Assembly (NCBI GenBank): GCA_026545765.1
Contig: JAIFAC010000017.1
Coordinates: 1-64,000 of the forward strand
Length of the DNA: 64,000 nucleotides
Direction of reading: 5' to 3'
Source of the DNA: Plantago major
Lineage: Eukaryota > Streptophyta > Magnoliopsida > Lamiales > Plantaginaceae
Shown in pieces: positions 12,801 through 24,369 of the stretch. Position 1 is the first letter of the stretch; each line of letters opens with the position of its first letter. The notes beneath the pieces are model-generated. The model saw only the letters and a list, made by a program, of their open reading frames with translations, made no database searches and was not told the DNA's origin. A program made the position numbers and the translations under genes.

Positions 12801-15460
12801 TGTCTGCAAATTTTTTTTTTGGAGAGGGACTGTGTGTGCTAAATAAGTGGAGATATTGTTGGTTTCACTGTTGCCTGGCGCATTCTGGTTTCTCTGTTGT
12901 CTGGTTCACATTCTGGTGCCATTAAATTCATTAGCCGGAACTAATATACATTTATTCATCTAACTTTACATTTTTTGAATTATTCTAATTATTTATATAC
13001 TTGAGTCTGGGACGAAGGGAGTATATGTTTGGGGCTATTAATGTTTTTGAATACACGCTGATGCTATTGCATAGCCTGTATTGCTGTGTTATTTAAGTCT
13101 CAATTTCCTTTTAGGTTCACAGTTCACTCTATTATGTTTATTTCAGACTGAGAAGTGTGGTATGGGAATTGTGGCAGAAGAAGACATAAATCAAGGAGAG
13201 TTTGTAATAGAGTATGTTGGAGAAGGTAGGAAATCTGTAATGTGCCTGTTTCTATGTTTGGAGATTCTATTTTACTGAAATGTTATATATTTTCTCGCTT
13301 TTGTAGTGATTGATGATAAAACATGTGAAGAAAGACTTTGGAAGATGAAACATCGAGGGGAAACAAATTTTTATTTGTGTGAAATTAATCGTGACACGGT
13401 GATTGATGCAACTTTTAAAGGAAACAAGTCCAGATACATAAATCACAGTTGCTCTCCCAATACTGAGATGCAGAAATGGTTAGTTTGTTGATTGTTTCTG
13501 GACTGTCGGTGAGATCTTTTCCATTAATACCTGGCACATTTTTTAATTTCAGGATGATTGATGGTGAGACAAGAATTGGCATATTTGCAACCCATGATAT
13601 TAAAAAGGGCGAACATCTGACTTATGATTACCAGTACGAGAATGCTCTCACCAGTTATGGATTTTGTGTTATTAAGAGTTGTGTGTTGCTATGATAGTAA
13701 TATTGCATATTTATGTCTAACAAGCATAGCAGATTTGTGCAATTTGGTGCAGATCAAGATTGCCACTGTGGTGCCAAAGGCTGTCGGCAGAAGCTGGGAG
13801 TTAAGGCAAACAAATCAAAGTTACCATCTTCAGATGCTGCAATGAAAATAGTTGCAGATGAAGTGGCTGCAAAATCTCCTGGAACACGAGAACCATCAAA
13901 GAGATCTGTAAGTCATCCCCACACACACACACGTAGAAATTTGGTATCCATGTAACCTAAATTTATTGAATATTATTATTGTTTTGTGCTTGCAGTTGTT
14001 GCCAACACAATTCAGTTAGCTCTAGTGTTTTCTTTCCGGTTTCATTTTTGGTAGAATTCTAGGTCCAGTTTTGTCATCATTCTCCAGACTCCACCTTTGA
14101 AATGTTGGTCTGCACAAGTTCAATGGTTTGTATGATTAACTAAAGGACACTATAGAAAGCCGCATTCTGTCTCCTCTCCCTTAAAATTTCTAAAGAAGCT
14201 GAGACAGGGAATATGAGAGTTGAGACAGGGAGAAGAATACAGGCTATCAAGATTTCCTGTAGACCAAGTTTCGAATTTTACTTGCTTAGTTGCTCGTGTG
14301 AACCTCGAAAGGTATAGTTGTGTATGTAGTGGCTAAGGTGCACTTACATGGTGAATCTTTTTGTTTGGCGAACTGGGTTCTTACCTGGTGATTGTATGTG
14401 GAAATGGAATAGTGGTATGGAAATATGGATGTAGATAAAACGATATGGGGACCTTATTGGAAGGGATTGGGAATTGAGGATCAAGGGTATATAATATAAT
14501 GAACATTTATGAGCCTACTGAAATTCAATGAAATTTCAAGATAGAAAGGATATACTCCTCGAGAGTTGATATAATTTTCTCCTTTTTTTTTGTGTGCGCG
14601 GGCTTTCTCTCTCAATGTGGAAGTGTGTAATTCACTTCCTGTGTTGTAATTGTTTGATTGGTGTGCACTAAGATAACATTGTCTGATGCTCTGAGCTGTC
14701 TTGTTTAAAGGTTTAAGTTAATTGAGTTTTATATGTAATGGCTTCTTTTTTGTTTTTGTTTGAAGGTCTATATGAACAGAGCTCCTGGATTAGGTATCTT
14801 ATTTTTAACTATTTAGTATCATTTTTCCTGTTTCTTTTGTTCTTTCTGAATGGACCATTTTCTGGGCATGTTTGATGAATATGATGCCACTCAATCATTT
14901 TAGGGGGCTCCAGGCATGAAACTCGTCGAAGAAAAAAGTCACATCAGATTTGCATTGGTACAGTTATAAGGATCCTTCACGCCTCAGATGAGAGGTATAG
15001 TGGATCCTTCTATAGCACAGACCTTAGTCTGTAGTTTAGTTTTCCATTATGGATGAAGGTTTGTCGAAGGATAGAAAGCTACTTTAAAATCCTGGGTATA
15101 AAAATTGGGGAATATGGGTGCAATGCTTTTTCAGATGGGGAATTAGTACAATTATAATAAGTACTTTGAGTTCGACTCTGCCAAATGTTACGTTGTGTCT
15201 CTTTTCTCAATTGTGCTGAGTATGACTTGGTATCCTTATCTTTGTCAGGTCCTTCGGGATAATACGACGGTTTGACAACACCACAAAGAAACATTTGGTG
15301 GGCAGCATTTTTTAGTTTGTACTAATATGTATTCAGTCTAAAGAAGCCTATTTATATGAAAATGTTCTTCCTCTTCTTCCATTGACAGGTCATGTTTGAA
15401 GATGGAGTATCCGATTTACTGGACTTGTCAAAAGCAGAATGGGAATTCTGTAACTGCTAA
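9871..15460 (+). CDS. ASHH3: Histone-lysine N-methyltransferase, ASHH3/SDG7-type
   Basis: Twelve coding exons splice cleanly with GT-AG borders: 9871-9888, 10483-10612, 10818-10929, 12003-12102, 13147-13225, 13307-13478, 13553-13633, 13733-13907, 14766-14793, 14904-14994, 15249-15297, 15389-15460. They total 1107 nt, giving 368 residues plus stop; Arabidopsis ASHH3 is of similar length. Order: N-terminal segment with GQVFNKL; cysteine-rich AWS domain (residues about 68-115); SET domain (about 121-232) with NHSCSPN at 192-198 and YDYQ; post-SET CHCGAKGC (241-248); conserved C-terminal module containing VMFEDGV. The family methylates histone H3 lysines (K36 type) in the nucleus. All key SET motifs are intact. 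In-frame stop TAG at 9865 supports the start at MPAMKK. The paralogue ASHH4 is the main alternative name. Confidence 0.95.
11181..11577. repeat. 200-bp tandem duplication inside an ASHH3 intron
   Basis: Two adjacent copies (11181-11380 and about 11381-11577) share long blocks such as CTTAACTTGAGCATAGTTTG, GGGTACTTATTCTTG and ACGCTTCAACCCG. Both lie in the intron between coding exons ending 10929 and starting 12003. They do not code for anything recognisable. Confidence 0.85.
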
Positions 15461-15880
15461 ATTTAATTTTCAGGTAACATAACTTCCTGTGTAATAAAAT
15501 AAAACTATCAAACTCCACTTCCCTTTTAGGGTTGAGCAAAGATTTATCATTTTCTTTCAGTGCAGAGATTTTGGTGAAACTTGTTTTTCTTCTTTCGTTC
15601 TTGCAGGTATAACATGTATATTAATTGTGCTTCTTCCATCAGAAGTCATGTTGTTACATATACAAGATCATCATCATATATACGCCCAGTGGCCTCTTGT
15701 TGTACCAGCTGCTATATTTACTTGCCGATTCTTTGGACAATAAGTTCACTCAATATGGTGTTGCCGCGTACTAAATAATAGTAGTAGCTAGCTTCTCTTC
15801 CTTGTCGCATCAAGTGTAATATTAGCCGTCTGTAGAAGCATCTGCAATTGTAACATTACCTGTAATATAATGTGCTACAT
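15461..15880 (+). other. ASHH3: 3' untranslated region of the ASHH3-like gene, with intron
   Basis: After the stop codon a short exon seems to end at 15473 (tttcag/gtaaca), and a second untranslated exon resumes at 15607 after cttgcag. The end near 15880 is a guess from an AT-rich stretch (taatataatgtgctacataaatg). The intron lies only 13 nt after the stop codon. Confidence 0.5.
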
Positions 15881-15889
15881 AAATGAAAC

Positions 15890-17052
15890 TGACTTGGGAG
15901 TTTGGTTGGCAATTTGATTCAGTTTCCCTTACAGGAAAATGTTGGTCTTCTTGAAAGTTATGATTACTGCTTTTAGAGTCAGAACTCAGAAGACTATAAA
16001 CATTTATCCCACAGTACTGTCTCTATTCGTCCTGTAGAACTTCATATATTTGTCATTTTAGTTGTCCCATAAAATTTCATATATCACCAAAAAAGAAAGT
16101 TATCTCACGCTCAACAAATAATTGATAATCTTAACTTTATAATCAAATTACACGTTATATCATTAACAATACACTTTTTTTTCCATATTTTTTTGTATTG
16201 TATCATTACTTTAGCTTTTAACATAAAATTGCATGATAACGCTAATGTATGAGATCTCCGGGATGGATGGAGTGTTTGTTATGCAGCAAATTTAATATAG
16301 AAATGAATATGAAAGGTTTTTTTACACAACTTTCCCCGGATGGTTTTAATGGGTTGCTTCACACACAATTAAGTGCCCTCAACATTTATTTCTCGCCTAT
16401 TTGCCCATTCAATTTCGTTAAGTCCACGGTCATCAGTTTTGGTTGAGACAAACTCAGTTAAACTCATAGTAACACTTATTTCAATTCTATAAAACCTATA
16501 AACTTTTAACTCTATACCAAATACAAAATTTTCCAATTCAATTAAAATCTAATTATGATTATCTACCTTAATTAAAATTCACTCAATTAAAATTCCATGT
16601 CAAATGGTTTGTAATTATTTATACCACACATAAACCAACGAACATTACTTTCTTACCTTTTTTGATCTCCTGTCCTCCAATAGTCATATGTGTACCTTCA
16701 CTGGCGCGATTGATTGGGATCGTAATATTAACAACATGCTTTGGCCTTTTCCTTCTTCTTTTTTACTCTATGTTTTTTATTTGATAAATATTTTATTCGA
16801 GTTAATCAGTGTGCTGAGTCTGTGTCTCTAGCTTCTTGCGGCCGGCAAAATTGCATGGCCAACTTATTCCTGAAACAGGTAATGCATTTTTTTGTTTTCC
16901 TTTTAGTTTGTCAAGAAAATGGTGCTATGTTGTGTTGTGTGTGTCTGCATGCGTGTATTGGAGTTTCTCTGGTTGATGATGCCGTGCTCTTTGATGGTCC
17001 TCTGAATATTTATTGTCTTAATATATGTATGTATATACATATGTATATGTAT

Positions 17053-17148
<96 letters not shown>

Positions 17149-17479
17149 GTACAAATTCTCAATATCACTTAGGTGTATGCTAGAGTATAATTTTTATATT
17201 TACCTGTGCGCCAATGTCACTTTAACATATTCATTTCAAAATTTTCATGTTATGCATGCAAGTTTAGTGAAGTTTTATACTATCTATGGTACAATAAAAT
17301 CTTTATAACTTTTCTTATTTGGAGTAACACTACAAATTTCCTAAGTCAAATTAGGAAATTTTTTATTCCACCGTTTATCTCTACATCATTTCTCTTTCCT
17401 ACTTTATCATCACTTTCTCCATCATCTCTCATACTTTATCAACCACTTGCTACCTTATCACCATAAAAAATATTACATA
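15890..17479. other. Intergenic AT-rich stretch with (AT)n microsatellite
   Basis: No supported gene. The most obvious item is a TA/AT microsatellite at about 17050-17135 followed by a T tract. The open frames across it (YIYIY repeats) are artefacts of the dinucleotide repeat. Confidence 0.7.
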
Positions 17480-17721
17480 CTCTCTCCCTCCCGGATAAGC
17501 TGTCCAGTTTTGACTTTTCGTAGTCAACGAAATTCAACTTTGACTACGAATTGATCTCAAACCGTAATGCTAAAAGCTTCAATGAAACTTTAGATGCTCA
17601 ATTTTCACTATATAAGTCAATTGAAAATTTTAGCATTGCTTTTATATTAATTCGTGGTCAAAGTTGAATTTTGTTGATTGCAAAAAGTCAAAATTGGACA
17701 ACTTCTCCAGGACAAAGGGAG
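17480..17721. mobile_element. Stowaway-like MITE
   Basis: A 242-bp inverted-repeat element flanked by TA. The left end begins CTCTCTCCCTCCCGG and the right end finishes AAAGGGAG; internal arms GTCAACGAAATTCAACTTTG and CAAAGTTGAATTTTGTTGA are complementary. Ends with a CTCCCTCC core and TA target sites are typical of plant Stowaway (Tc1/mariner-derived) MITEs. Confidence 0.85.
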
Positions 17722-17963
17722 TATTATTTATTTATTTTCAAAGTTTGTGGGGCTGAATGCCCCACTATGACCTCTCATAGCTCCACCCCGATTGCATAGA
17801 TATATTTTGTTAAAAAAAAAATTCAAAGTTCGACACATAAACTTGTATAATACTAAGTGGGACGGTTGTGAACCTATTGGTCATCTTCGCACCTTGAAAA
17901 CTAAGTGAAATAAAGAATAAACGTAAAAATACAATATAGTAACACGTGTGTTCTAGTTATATA

Positions 17964-19169
17964 CTCCATCTGTCCCGGTATTCTAGTACACTTTCTTTTT
18001 GGCGCATTTTCTTTCAAGAAAGTTAATTGTTTATTGTTGTAGACGCTCAGAAATCTACAATCAAAATTAGGGTTAGAGATTGGGGGCACCGACAACCTGC
18101 AAGGCAACAATAGCAAACAGAGACGTGAGATTCCGAGGTGACACCGGTGTGGTGCCGACCGAAGGGACTCCGATGCTCAAGTTAGATGACTGATAGAAGG
18201 AGTAATCAAATGAAAGAGATATAGAGGGAGAGATGGTGGCAAGCGTCGACTTATCCTGTTGGTTGAGTCAGTTCGGCTACGTGGTGGACGAACACCGGCA
18301 GTGGGCTAGCTGACCTTACGGGAAGGAGCTAGCTGGCAGTTGTCTGACAGAGATGGATGATGGCGGATGGTTGAAGGTTGATGATGGATGGTGATGAGCG
18401 ATGGTGGATGATGATAGGTGACGGCTGATGTTGATCAGAGAGCTTGAGAGAGATGGAGGCGTGAGAGACTGATTGCTAGGGTTTTCTGCCGTTAGAATGC
18501 GATGATCTCTACATCTCCTCAGCCTTCTCTATATAACCCACCCATCGTTGGAGTCTGCCCGCGAATCTCGGGGAGGTTGTTGGAACGGATTAGACTGTGT
18601 CTCAAGTAGTTAGGAGAGTGGACGTAAGTCGGTTGCTTACTGACGGACTAAGTCAGTCAAGCTACTGGAGTTGGTTAGTTTGTTAGTCAGGTGCTGACTG
18701 ACAGAGTTAGTCATGCAAGGTTGGGCGAGCTAGGTGAGCTAGCTAGCTTGTCAACCAGCTGGAGGGTTGGCAAGGTGTGAGCTAGTCAGGTGGCATGCGG
18801 GCTGATTGGCTGCATGGATGACTCAGCTAGGTGGGCTTGCTAACTGGCCTTTGGAGTCCAACTCACGTATGAAGTCAAGGCGGACTCATTAATGGATTGT
18901 GGGTTGGGCCGTAGCCCTGATGGGTCAATCCGCTAGTCTAGTTGACAAGAGCGAATTTTGGCCAATACAATTGTTTGTTTGTTGGATAAAGAAATGATAA
19001 AGAATGAGAAATTATGAGAGATAAGGGAGAGAAATGATAAATAATGAAAAAAAAAAGAGAGATTATAATAGGGTTAGTGAGTGTACTTTTTTGCTATTTT
19101 TGAAACCGAACTAAATTAACGGGACAACCATAAGAGGAATAATAGACTAGATTAGCGGGACGGAGGGAA
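17964..19169. mobile_element. Stowaway-like MITE split by a solo LTR
   Basis: The left terminus CTCCATCTGTCCCGG with TCTAGTA following (17964) pairs with the right terminus at 19130-19169, whose complement reads TTCCCTCCGTCCCG then TAATCTAGT. TA dinucleotides flank both ends. Removing the 932-bp LTR at 18038-18969 and one copy of its 5-bp TSD leaves about 269 bp, a normal Stowaway size. Inferred by matching termini. Confidence 0.75.
18038..18969. mobile_element. Solo LTR with TG...CA ends and ATTGT TSD
   Basis: Begins TGTAGACGCTC and ends CCAATACA, with identical 5-bp flanks ATTGT at 18033-18037 and 18970-18974, as expected for LTR-retrotransposon integration. The interior is much richer in G+C than the surroundings, with repeated GATGGTGATG- and GCTAGCT-like words, and has a TATATAA box near 18528. 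No internal retrotransposon domain is present, so recombination between two LTRs is the simplest origin. Orientation is uncertain. Confidence 0.75.
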
Positions 19170-19349
19170 TATAACTTGATTCTATTGTTACAAATATTAT
19201 TATCATATATATATATATTAAACAATACTTGAAATTGAAAAAAATTATATTACTTGAAAATGAAATTTAGAATACTTGAAATAAAAGAAAAGTAAAAAAC
19301 AAGAAAAAAGAGAAGAAAACCAAGCGAAAAAAGAAAAACTCAAAATATA

Positions 19350-19558
19350 AACTTTTGTGAGATACCGTCTCCCGAAAAGACCAATTCAACATCATATATT
19401 TATTTACAAATTTAAAATGTTTAACTTCAAATATCGTGTGCATAATAAACTTGCATTATACTTCCATTAGATGCATTTCTTAATTAACACGTGTTGTTTG
19501 TGACAAAATATGTGATTTTTGATTTCATAACTTCGAGAGACGGTCTCTCACAAAAGTT
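19350..19558. mobile_element. Inverted-repeat MITE with ACTTTTGTGAGA ends
   Basis: The left arm ACTTTTGTGAGATACCGTCT (19351-19370) is complementary to the right arm at 19530-19558 (GAGAGACGGTCTCTCACAAA then AGT). The element is about 209 bp with AT-rich interior. The superfamily is not clear and I see no obvious TSD. A second member of the same family is at 48089-48582. Confidence 0.75.
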
Positions 19559-20046
19559 GCTCCAACTCAAAAAGGGAAAAAACAATTTTTTGATTAATAA
19601 AAAAGGACAGTCACACTGGGCCGCCCTAGAATTTGGATCGCCTCCAGTGCTGCAATTGCAGTTGCAACTCTGCTCAGTTTGCAACCCAATATTTATTATA
19701 CATAGCAAAAAGGAAAAAGCTTCAATTCTTTAATCAAACAGATCAAAGCACATAATATAATATAATATAAACAAACTGATCATCCAACTCATTCGGCTTC
19801 AATTCAATGCATCATCTCTCGGACCAATCTGTTTATAAAAAGTAACGTTAAGTGAAGTAGTTAAAAGATCAAAGAAATTAATGAAACAGTACTAGTTTCC
19901 AAGGAATAATGAGTAGTTCTATTCTAGTAGCCTGAACTTGACACAATGACACTGTATCTTGAAAGATAAATTGGAGAAGAGTTAAGGATATGAAATACTT
20001 ACCTTACAAATATGAGAGCGAGGAACTAACAAGCCAGGTGAGGAAG

Positions 20047-20321
20047 CTACTCTATTTTGACAACCAGATCGTTGTTGCCGGAGATGCTGCTTTTATCTTT
20101 TATCTTCTGCATTGATTCAACGGCTGTCTGGCTACAACCACGCAAAGTAATTGATCGAAGTTCCATTAAGTATCCGATTTCAAGCGGAATCTCCTTTAGT
20201 TCTTCCATTTGCTCAAGAACAAGATGCTTCAGGTTTGGGAGAGGACCACTACTGTCCATTATCCATCTCTTGAGTTTTTTTGTGACAATTTTGAGGTATA
20301 CCAACTTAGGAAATTGAACAC

Positions 20322-20357
<36 letters not shown>

Positions 20358-22644
20358 TGTTCCACTCCTCACCTTCCTTGGTTGAGCACTTGTCGCAGTA
20401 ATACAGTTTAAACTTCTCAAGTTGGATCAACAATCCAATCTTTCTCCCCATGTCTTCCCAGCTGAAATAATCGAGCTCTAAAGTCAACTCCTTGATCAAC
20501 TTTGGGAATTCCAACTTTGATGTAACTGCAGGGGGGAAACCGTGCACGAAACTGCAAGCGAGTGACTCCAGTTTTGTTAGATGGACTATATTCTCGAGAT
20601 ACTCAGCTGACAACGTCGTTTCCTCATAGCTTACTTTCAAATGCCTTAGATATGGAATTCTCTCAGCGACATCTTTCGAACACTTGAAATCTACTACCCT
20701 CGACAGTGTTTGGAGGTTTTCCAACTTAACTTTATGATTCCCACCACGAGGATCATCTAACTTAAACATCATCACATTCACATGCCTAAGTTGTGACATT
20801 TCCCATATTTCACATGGCAAAATAGTATTAGCTCGATAACCCGACTTTATTGTCTGCAGATTCCAAAGTTGGGATATCGAACTTGGAAACCTGGGACTTT
20901 CACGAATAAGTCCAAAGTCAAGGTATCGTGCGTTGACAAACTCCGATGAAACTTCTTCACGATAACTCTCTTCCACACTCCAAATCCGCAACAGTTTTGC
21001 ATCAAACAAAGGCTTTGGTTTGATTGCAAATGTGGATATAAATGATCGGATAAATGAACACGACATCAGTTCATCATCAATATGTGAGTAGTCGACGTCC
21101 TTAGACATATTACCATGGAGAGAAAACCGACGGTGCTTACTAAAGTCTGGTGAAATATCAGATCTATCCACCCGAGTAGTGTAAAGAAATTGATGTCGTA
21201 TAGCTTCCTTCAAGCACAGATCCCTCAATAGATCATGAATCTTACAATATTGCACATTCCCAGCATGGTCATGCATATCCTCATCAACATATATTAAATT
21301 TCTGCCTATCAGAGCTTTTATGTTGATACGTGCAACGTCTTCCATAATCTCACCTTCTCTTAGTTTGAGAAATCCTTCAGCTGCCCATATTTTCTCTAAA
21401 TCAGAGACTCTAATCTTATGATCCTCTGGAAAAGACCCAAGATGAAGAAAACATGGCTTTAAATGGATTGGCAGATAGCGGTAACTTGTATGCAACTTGT
21501 TGTACACTTGTGAGGTCTCACGTGCTTTTATATCCTTCTCTATAACTTCCCAATATTCTTTCTCCTTGGACTCGGAGAGAACTCCCCCTATCACACTAAT
21601 CAAAAGAGGGAGTCCTTTGCAGCTTTCCGCAATCCTTTTACCAATTATCTCCAATGCATCTGGACATTTATTTTGGCCAAACACATTCCTCTGTAGTAGA
21701 ATCCAACTTTTCTTCTCATCAAGAAGTTCCATCTTGTAAGTATCCGAGGGGCAAATAGCATCTCCGAGTTCTGACTGTCTACTGGTGATCATAACACGAC
21801 TTCTTGGTCCATGATCATCAGGAAGGTAGATCTTTAACGCATCCCATGCCTTGATGTTCCATATATCATCCGCTACAATCAAATACCTTTTACCGTTTAG
21901 GTGTTTGTGCAGCATGGTTCCCAATTCCGTTATTGGAGTATCTGCTTCTACATTGCCTTTAACACCCAAATCATGTAGAAGGCCAGACAGAGCCCTTTGC
22001 AGATTGAATTCTTCGGATATTGTAATCCAACCTGAAATCTCAAAGTGTTCCTTGATTCGGGAATTACTAACAAGATGTCGTGCAAGGGTAGTCTTTCCGA
22101 TCCCACCCATTCCAGTAATAGGAATAAACTGGCGATTTGCTTCTCCTTCTGTAAGCTTTGTTATGAAGTCCTCTATCAAGGAGTCGTCGAACGTAGGCTG
22201 CGTATTGTTAAGCCTGCTTCTTTCTTCAATCTCTTCTTGCATTCCTTGAGTGAAGCGGCTATTGAGAGGCTGCTTATTGGTGCACGTACTGTTTTCTTTA
22301 ATCGTCCGAGCCTGCTTCTGAATTCCATCCATGTTGTCAATCACTTTTTGGAGCACTTGAGAGAAACTGTCCTTGAAAGCCGTTTCTGTGGATCGAGCAC
22401 GAATGTGATCCACAATGTGTGATTCGATTTGATCTTCAGCGGCAGCAACCGCATCAAAGATGTCACTCTCCAGTTTTTCATTGATACCTTCGATTGAATA
22501 AGACTCCAGAAACTCTTGCAAGAAATCAACCTTTTTCTCAAGGGTTTCAAGTAGGTTATTGACAGAGATATGATTGCGAGCAAGGTATAGCTTGATCGGC
22601 TCCATTAGATTCTTCAGATAAAGTAGACCTCCGTATGCCGCCAT
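20047..22644 (-). CDS. CC-NB-ARC-LRR disease resistance protein, R1-like
   Basis: A single uninterrupted frame of 865 residues. Residues 1-115 form an R1-type Rx_N/coiled-coil region (FLQEFLESYS, AEDQIESHIVDHI). NB-ARC follows: P-loop GMGGIGKTT (178-186), kinase-2 VADDIW (258-263), RNBS-B RVMITSR (283-289), GLPL (344-347), RNBS-D CFLHLGSFPED (398-408), and an MHD-position motif reading IHD (469-471). From about 550 a leucine-rich repeat region extends to the end, interrupted by eleven aspartates (about 764-774). Members of this family are cytosolic NLR immune receptors that detect pathogen effectors and trigger cell death. The closest known type is the late blight resistance R1/R1B group. Length and motif order suggest an intact gene; the ligand is unknown. 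The start methionine in MAAYGGL matches the family. Confidence 0.95.
20322..20357. repeat. (ATC)n trinucleotide repeat within the NLR
   Basis: A run of ATC triplets (GAT on the coding strand) encodes the poly-aspartate tract in the LRR region. Triplet slippage keeps the reading frame, so the length could vary between individuals. Confidence 0.9.
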
Positions 22645-23876
22645 CCCTGTATAACATGTTCCACTCTTAATTAGCCGGCTTATATTAAGTTAGAATTACT
22701 GTGCTCTGTGCCCAAACTTGTGGGCTGGAGAATAGGGGTGTTCAAAAATACCGAATCGAAAAACCGAACCGAAAATAAACATGATTTGAAAGCTATGTAC
22801 GTCACATGACTCACAACATAATCCCGTTTATAAAGTCAAATTTATAAAAGTTGCCGTTGTATAATTTTACAATTGTAAAAATGATCCAATGGTTGAAAAT
22901 GAGTACAACTAATATAAGTGTATGTTAACTCATTATAGACTAGAACGTGAGAACACGCTACGCGTGTTATTGTGGCATTTTAGTTACAAATAATAGAAAA
23001 AGTATATGAATGTAAGTATATACCATCATTGGTTTTTTATAATGAATTGTCTTATTTCGAATTGAATTAGGGTTTTGGTTAGTGCGAATTGATAGGTTTC
23101 TATTTAATTGAAAAAGATGGAGAAGAACTATTGGTTATCATTGTTTTTTAATAATGAATTTATTTTGTTGGGTTGAATTAGGGCTTTGAATTTAATTGGA
23201 GAATACATATCGAGATTTTTTAATGATGATCTGATTCTGTTGGGACTGATTTAGGGTTTGAAATTTAATTAGAGAAGGCAAATTGAGTTTTTTCCATGAT
23301 AAATTGATTTTGTTGGAGTTGCGTTAGGGCTTAGAATTAGAATGAATAAGACATATTATTTTTTGCAATTAAAGTCTAATTTACATATATATTACAAATC
23401 GGTTCAATTTAACTTAAATTAAGTACTCAATTGTACAACTCCAATAGTTGTCTACTTATATATATACAATAATAAATTCAGTATACTTGTCCTACCTTTC
23501 ACAGTGTAGAAAATAAAATGAAGGGGGAGATATATTTTTACCACCTTATTAGCGTATCTTATTACATAATAAACCTCCATAGACAAACAATCACATTTTG
23601 GTCCACGAATTTGACTACAAGTGAACTAAAACCTGGAGTTGACCCTTATGCCCTTTTCCAATATTCCAGAATCAAACAGGCCTTACTTAGAGGGCGCCAA
23701 CCTTGTCACGTGAATATCACGTGAGGACCAAAATGTAATTAAATGAAACAAAATATTACCTAACTGTAATTAAATTTGAAAAAAAATCATAAAAAAATAT
23801 TTTATGTTAAAATAAAAAAAATTAAAATTCAGATTAATCTTTCTTTGACATTACGAAAAGTTGATTTCTATTCCAG
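22645..23876. other. NLR upstream spacer, no gene seen
   Basis: AT-rich sequence with several near-repeats of a GGGTTTGAATTTAATT-like phrase (23060-23340), probably an old low-copy tandem. A candidate minus-strand Helitron 3' end lies at 22936-22975 (see findings). A short frame at 23518-23724 has no recognisable domain. Confidence 0.5.
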
Positions 23877-23889
23877 AATCATCAAACTA

Positions 23890-23890
<1 letters not shown>

Positions 23891-23922
<32 letters not shown>

Positions 23923-24027
23923 ATTTAAAAGTTTATTCCATAATGAGGTGCATATAACACCAGAGGTGTAACTGGAGCATAAAACATCATGTACAAAATT
24001 ACATACTCCATAAAACATTAGGTACAT
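23891..24027 (-). mobile_element. Short retroposed sequence with poly(A) tail and 14-bp TSD
   Basis: Exact flanking duplications AATCATCAAACTAG at 23877-23890 and 24028-24041 bracket a 137-bp insert whose plus strand starts with a T run of about 28, that is, a poly(A) tail on the minus strand. This is the mark of LINE-machinery insertion. The insert is either a strongly 5'-truncated LINE or a SINE; the terminal sequence (GAATAAAC before the tail on the minus strand) looks like a LINE 3' end. Confidence 0.88.
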
Positions 24028-24369
24028 AATCATCAAACTAGTTGTTATTAATAATTACTTGTTAATTATTCAAATTATTACTTGTAAACAGTAATACTCT
24101 TATCGATTCTTACTTGTTCGAGCATGGAGTTTTCTCACCAAAATCAATCACAAAGAAAACTCCAATCCCTCAACAAGTAGAAAAACTGAAGCAGCTCAAT
24201 CTGGTTGCAACCCAGATGAGAAAATCACACAACGACCAGTTGTTGAGCTCTAAATATTGCTTATCACATATAGATTCCTCACCGAAATCAATATTGAATC
24301 CTCACTTACAAACAATTCTTTCCGGCAAAGGATCATAAGATTTCACTCTCTCTGTAAAATTAGAGAAAA

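Noticed and set aside
13476..13845. Frames that extend ASHH3 exons into introns
   Set aside because: Splicing at clear GT-AG sites restores the family sequence, so these extensions are intron read-through.
16900..17172. Long open frames reading tyrosine-isoleucine repeats on both strands
   Set aside because: They are translations of the AT dinucleotide microsatellite; the same holds for 39599-39866.
20057..22422. Plus-strand frames across the NLR
   Set aside because: Antisense shadows of the intact NLR coding sequence on the minus strand.
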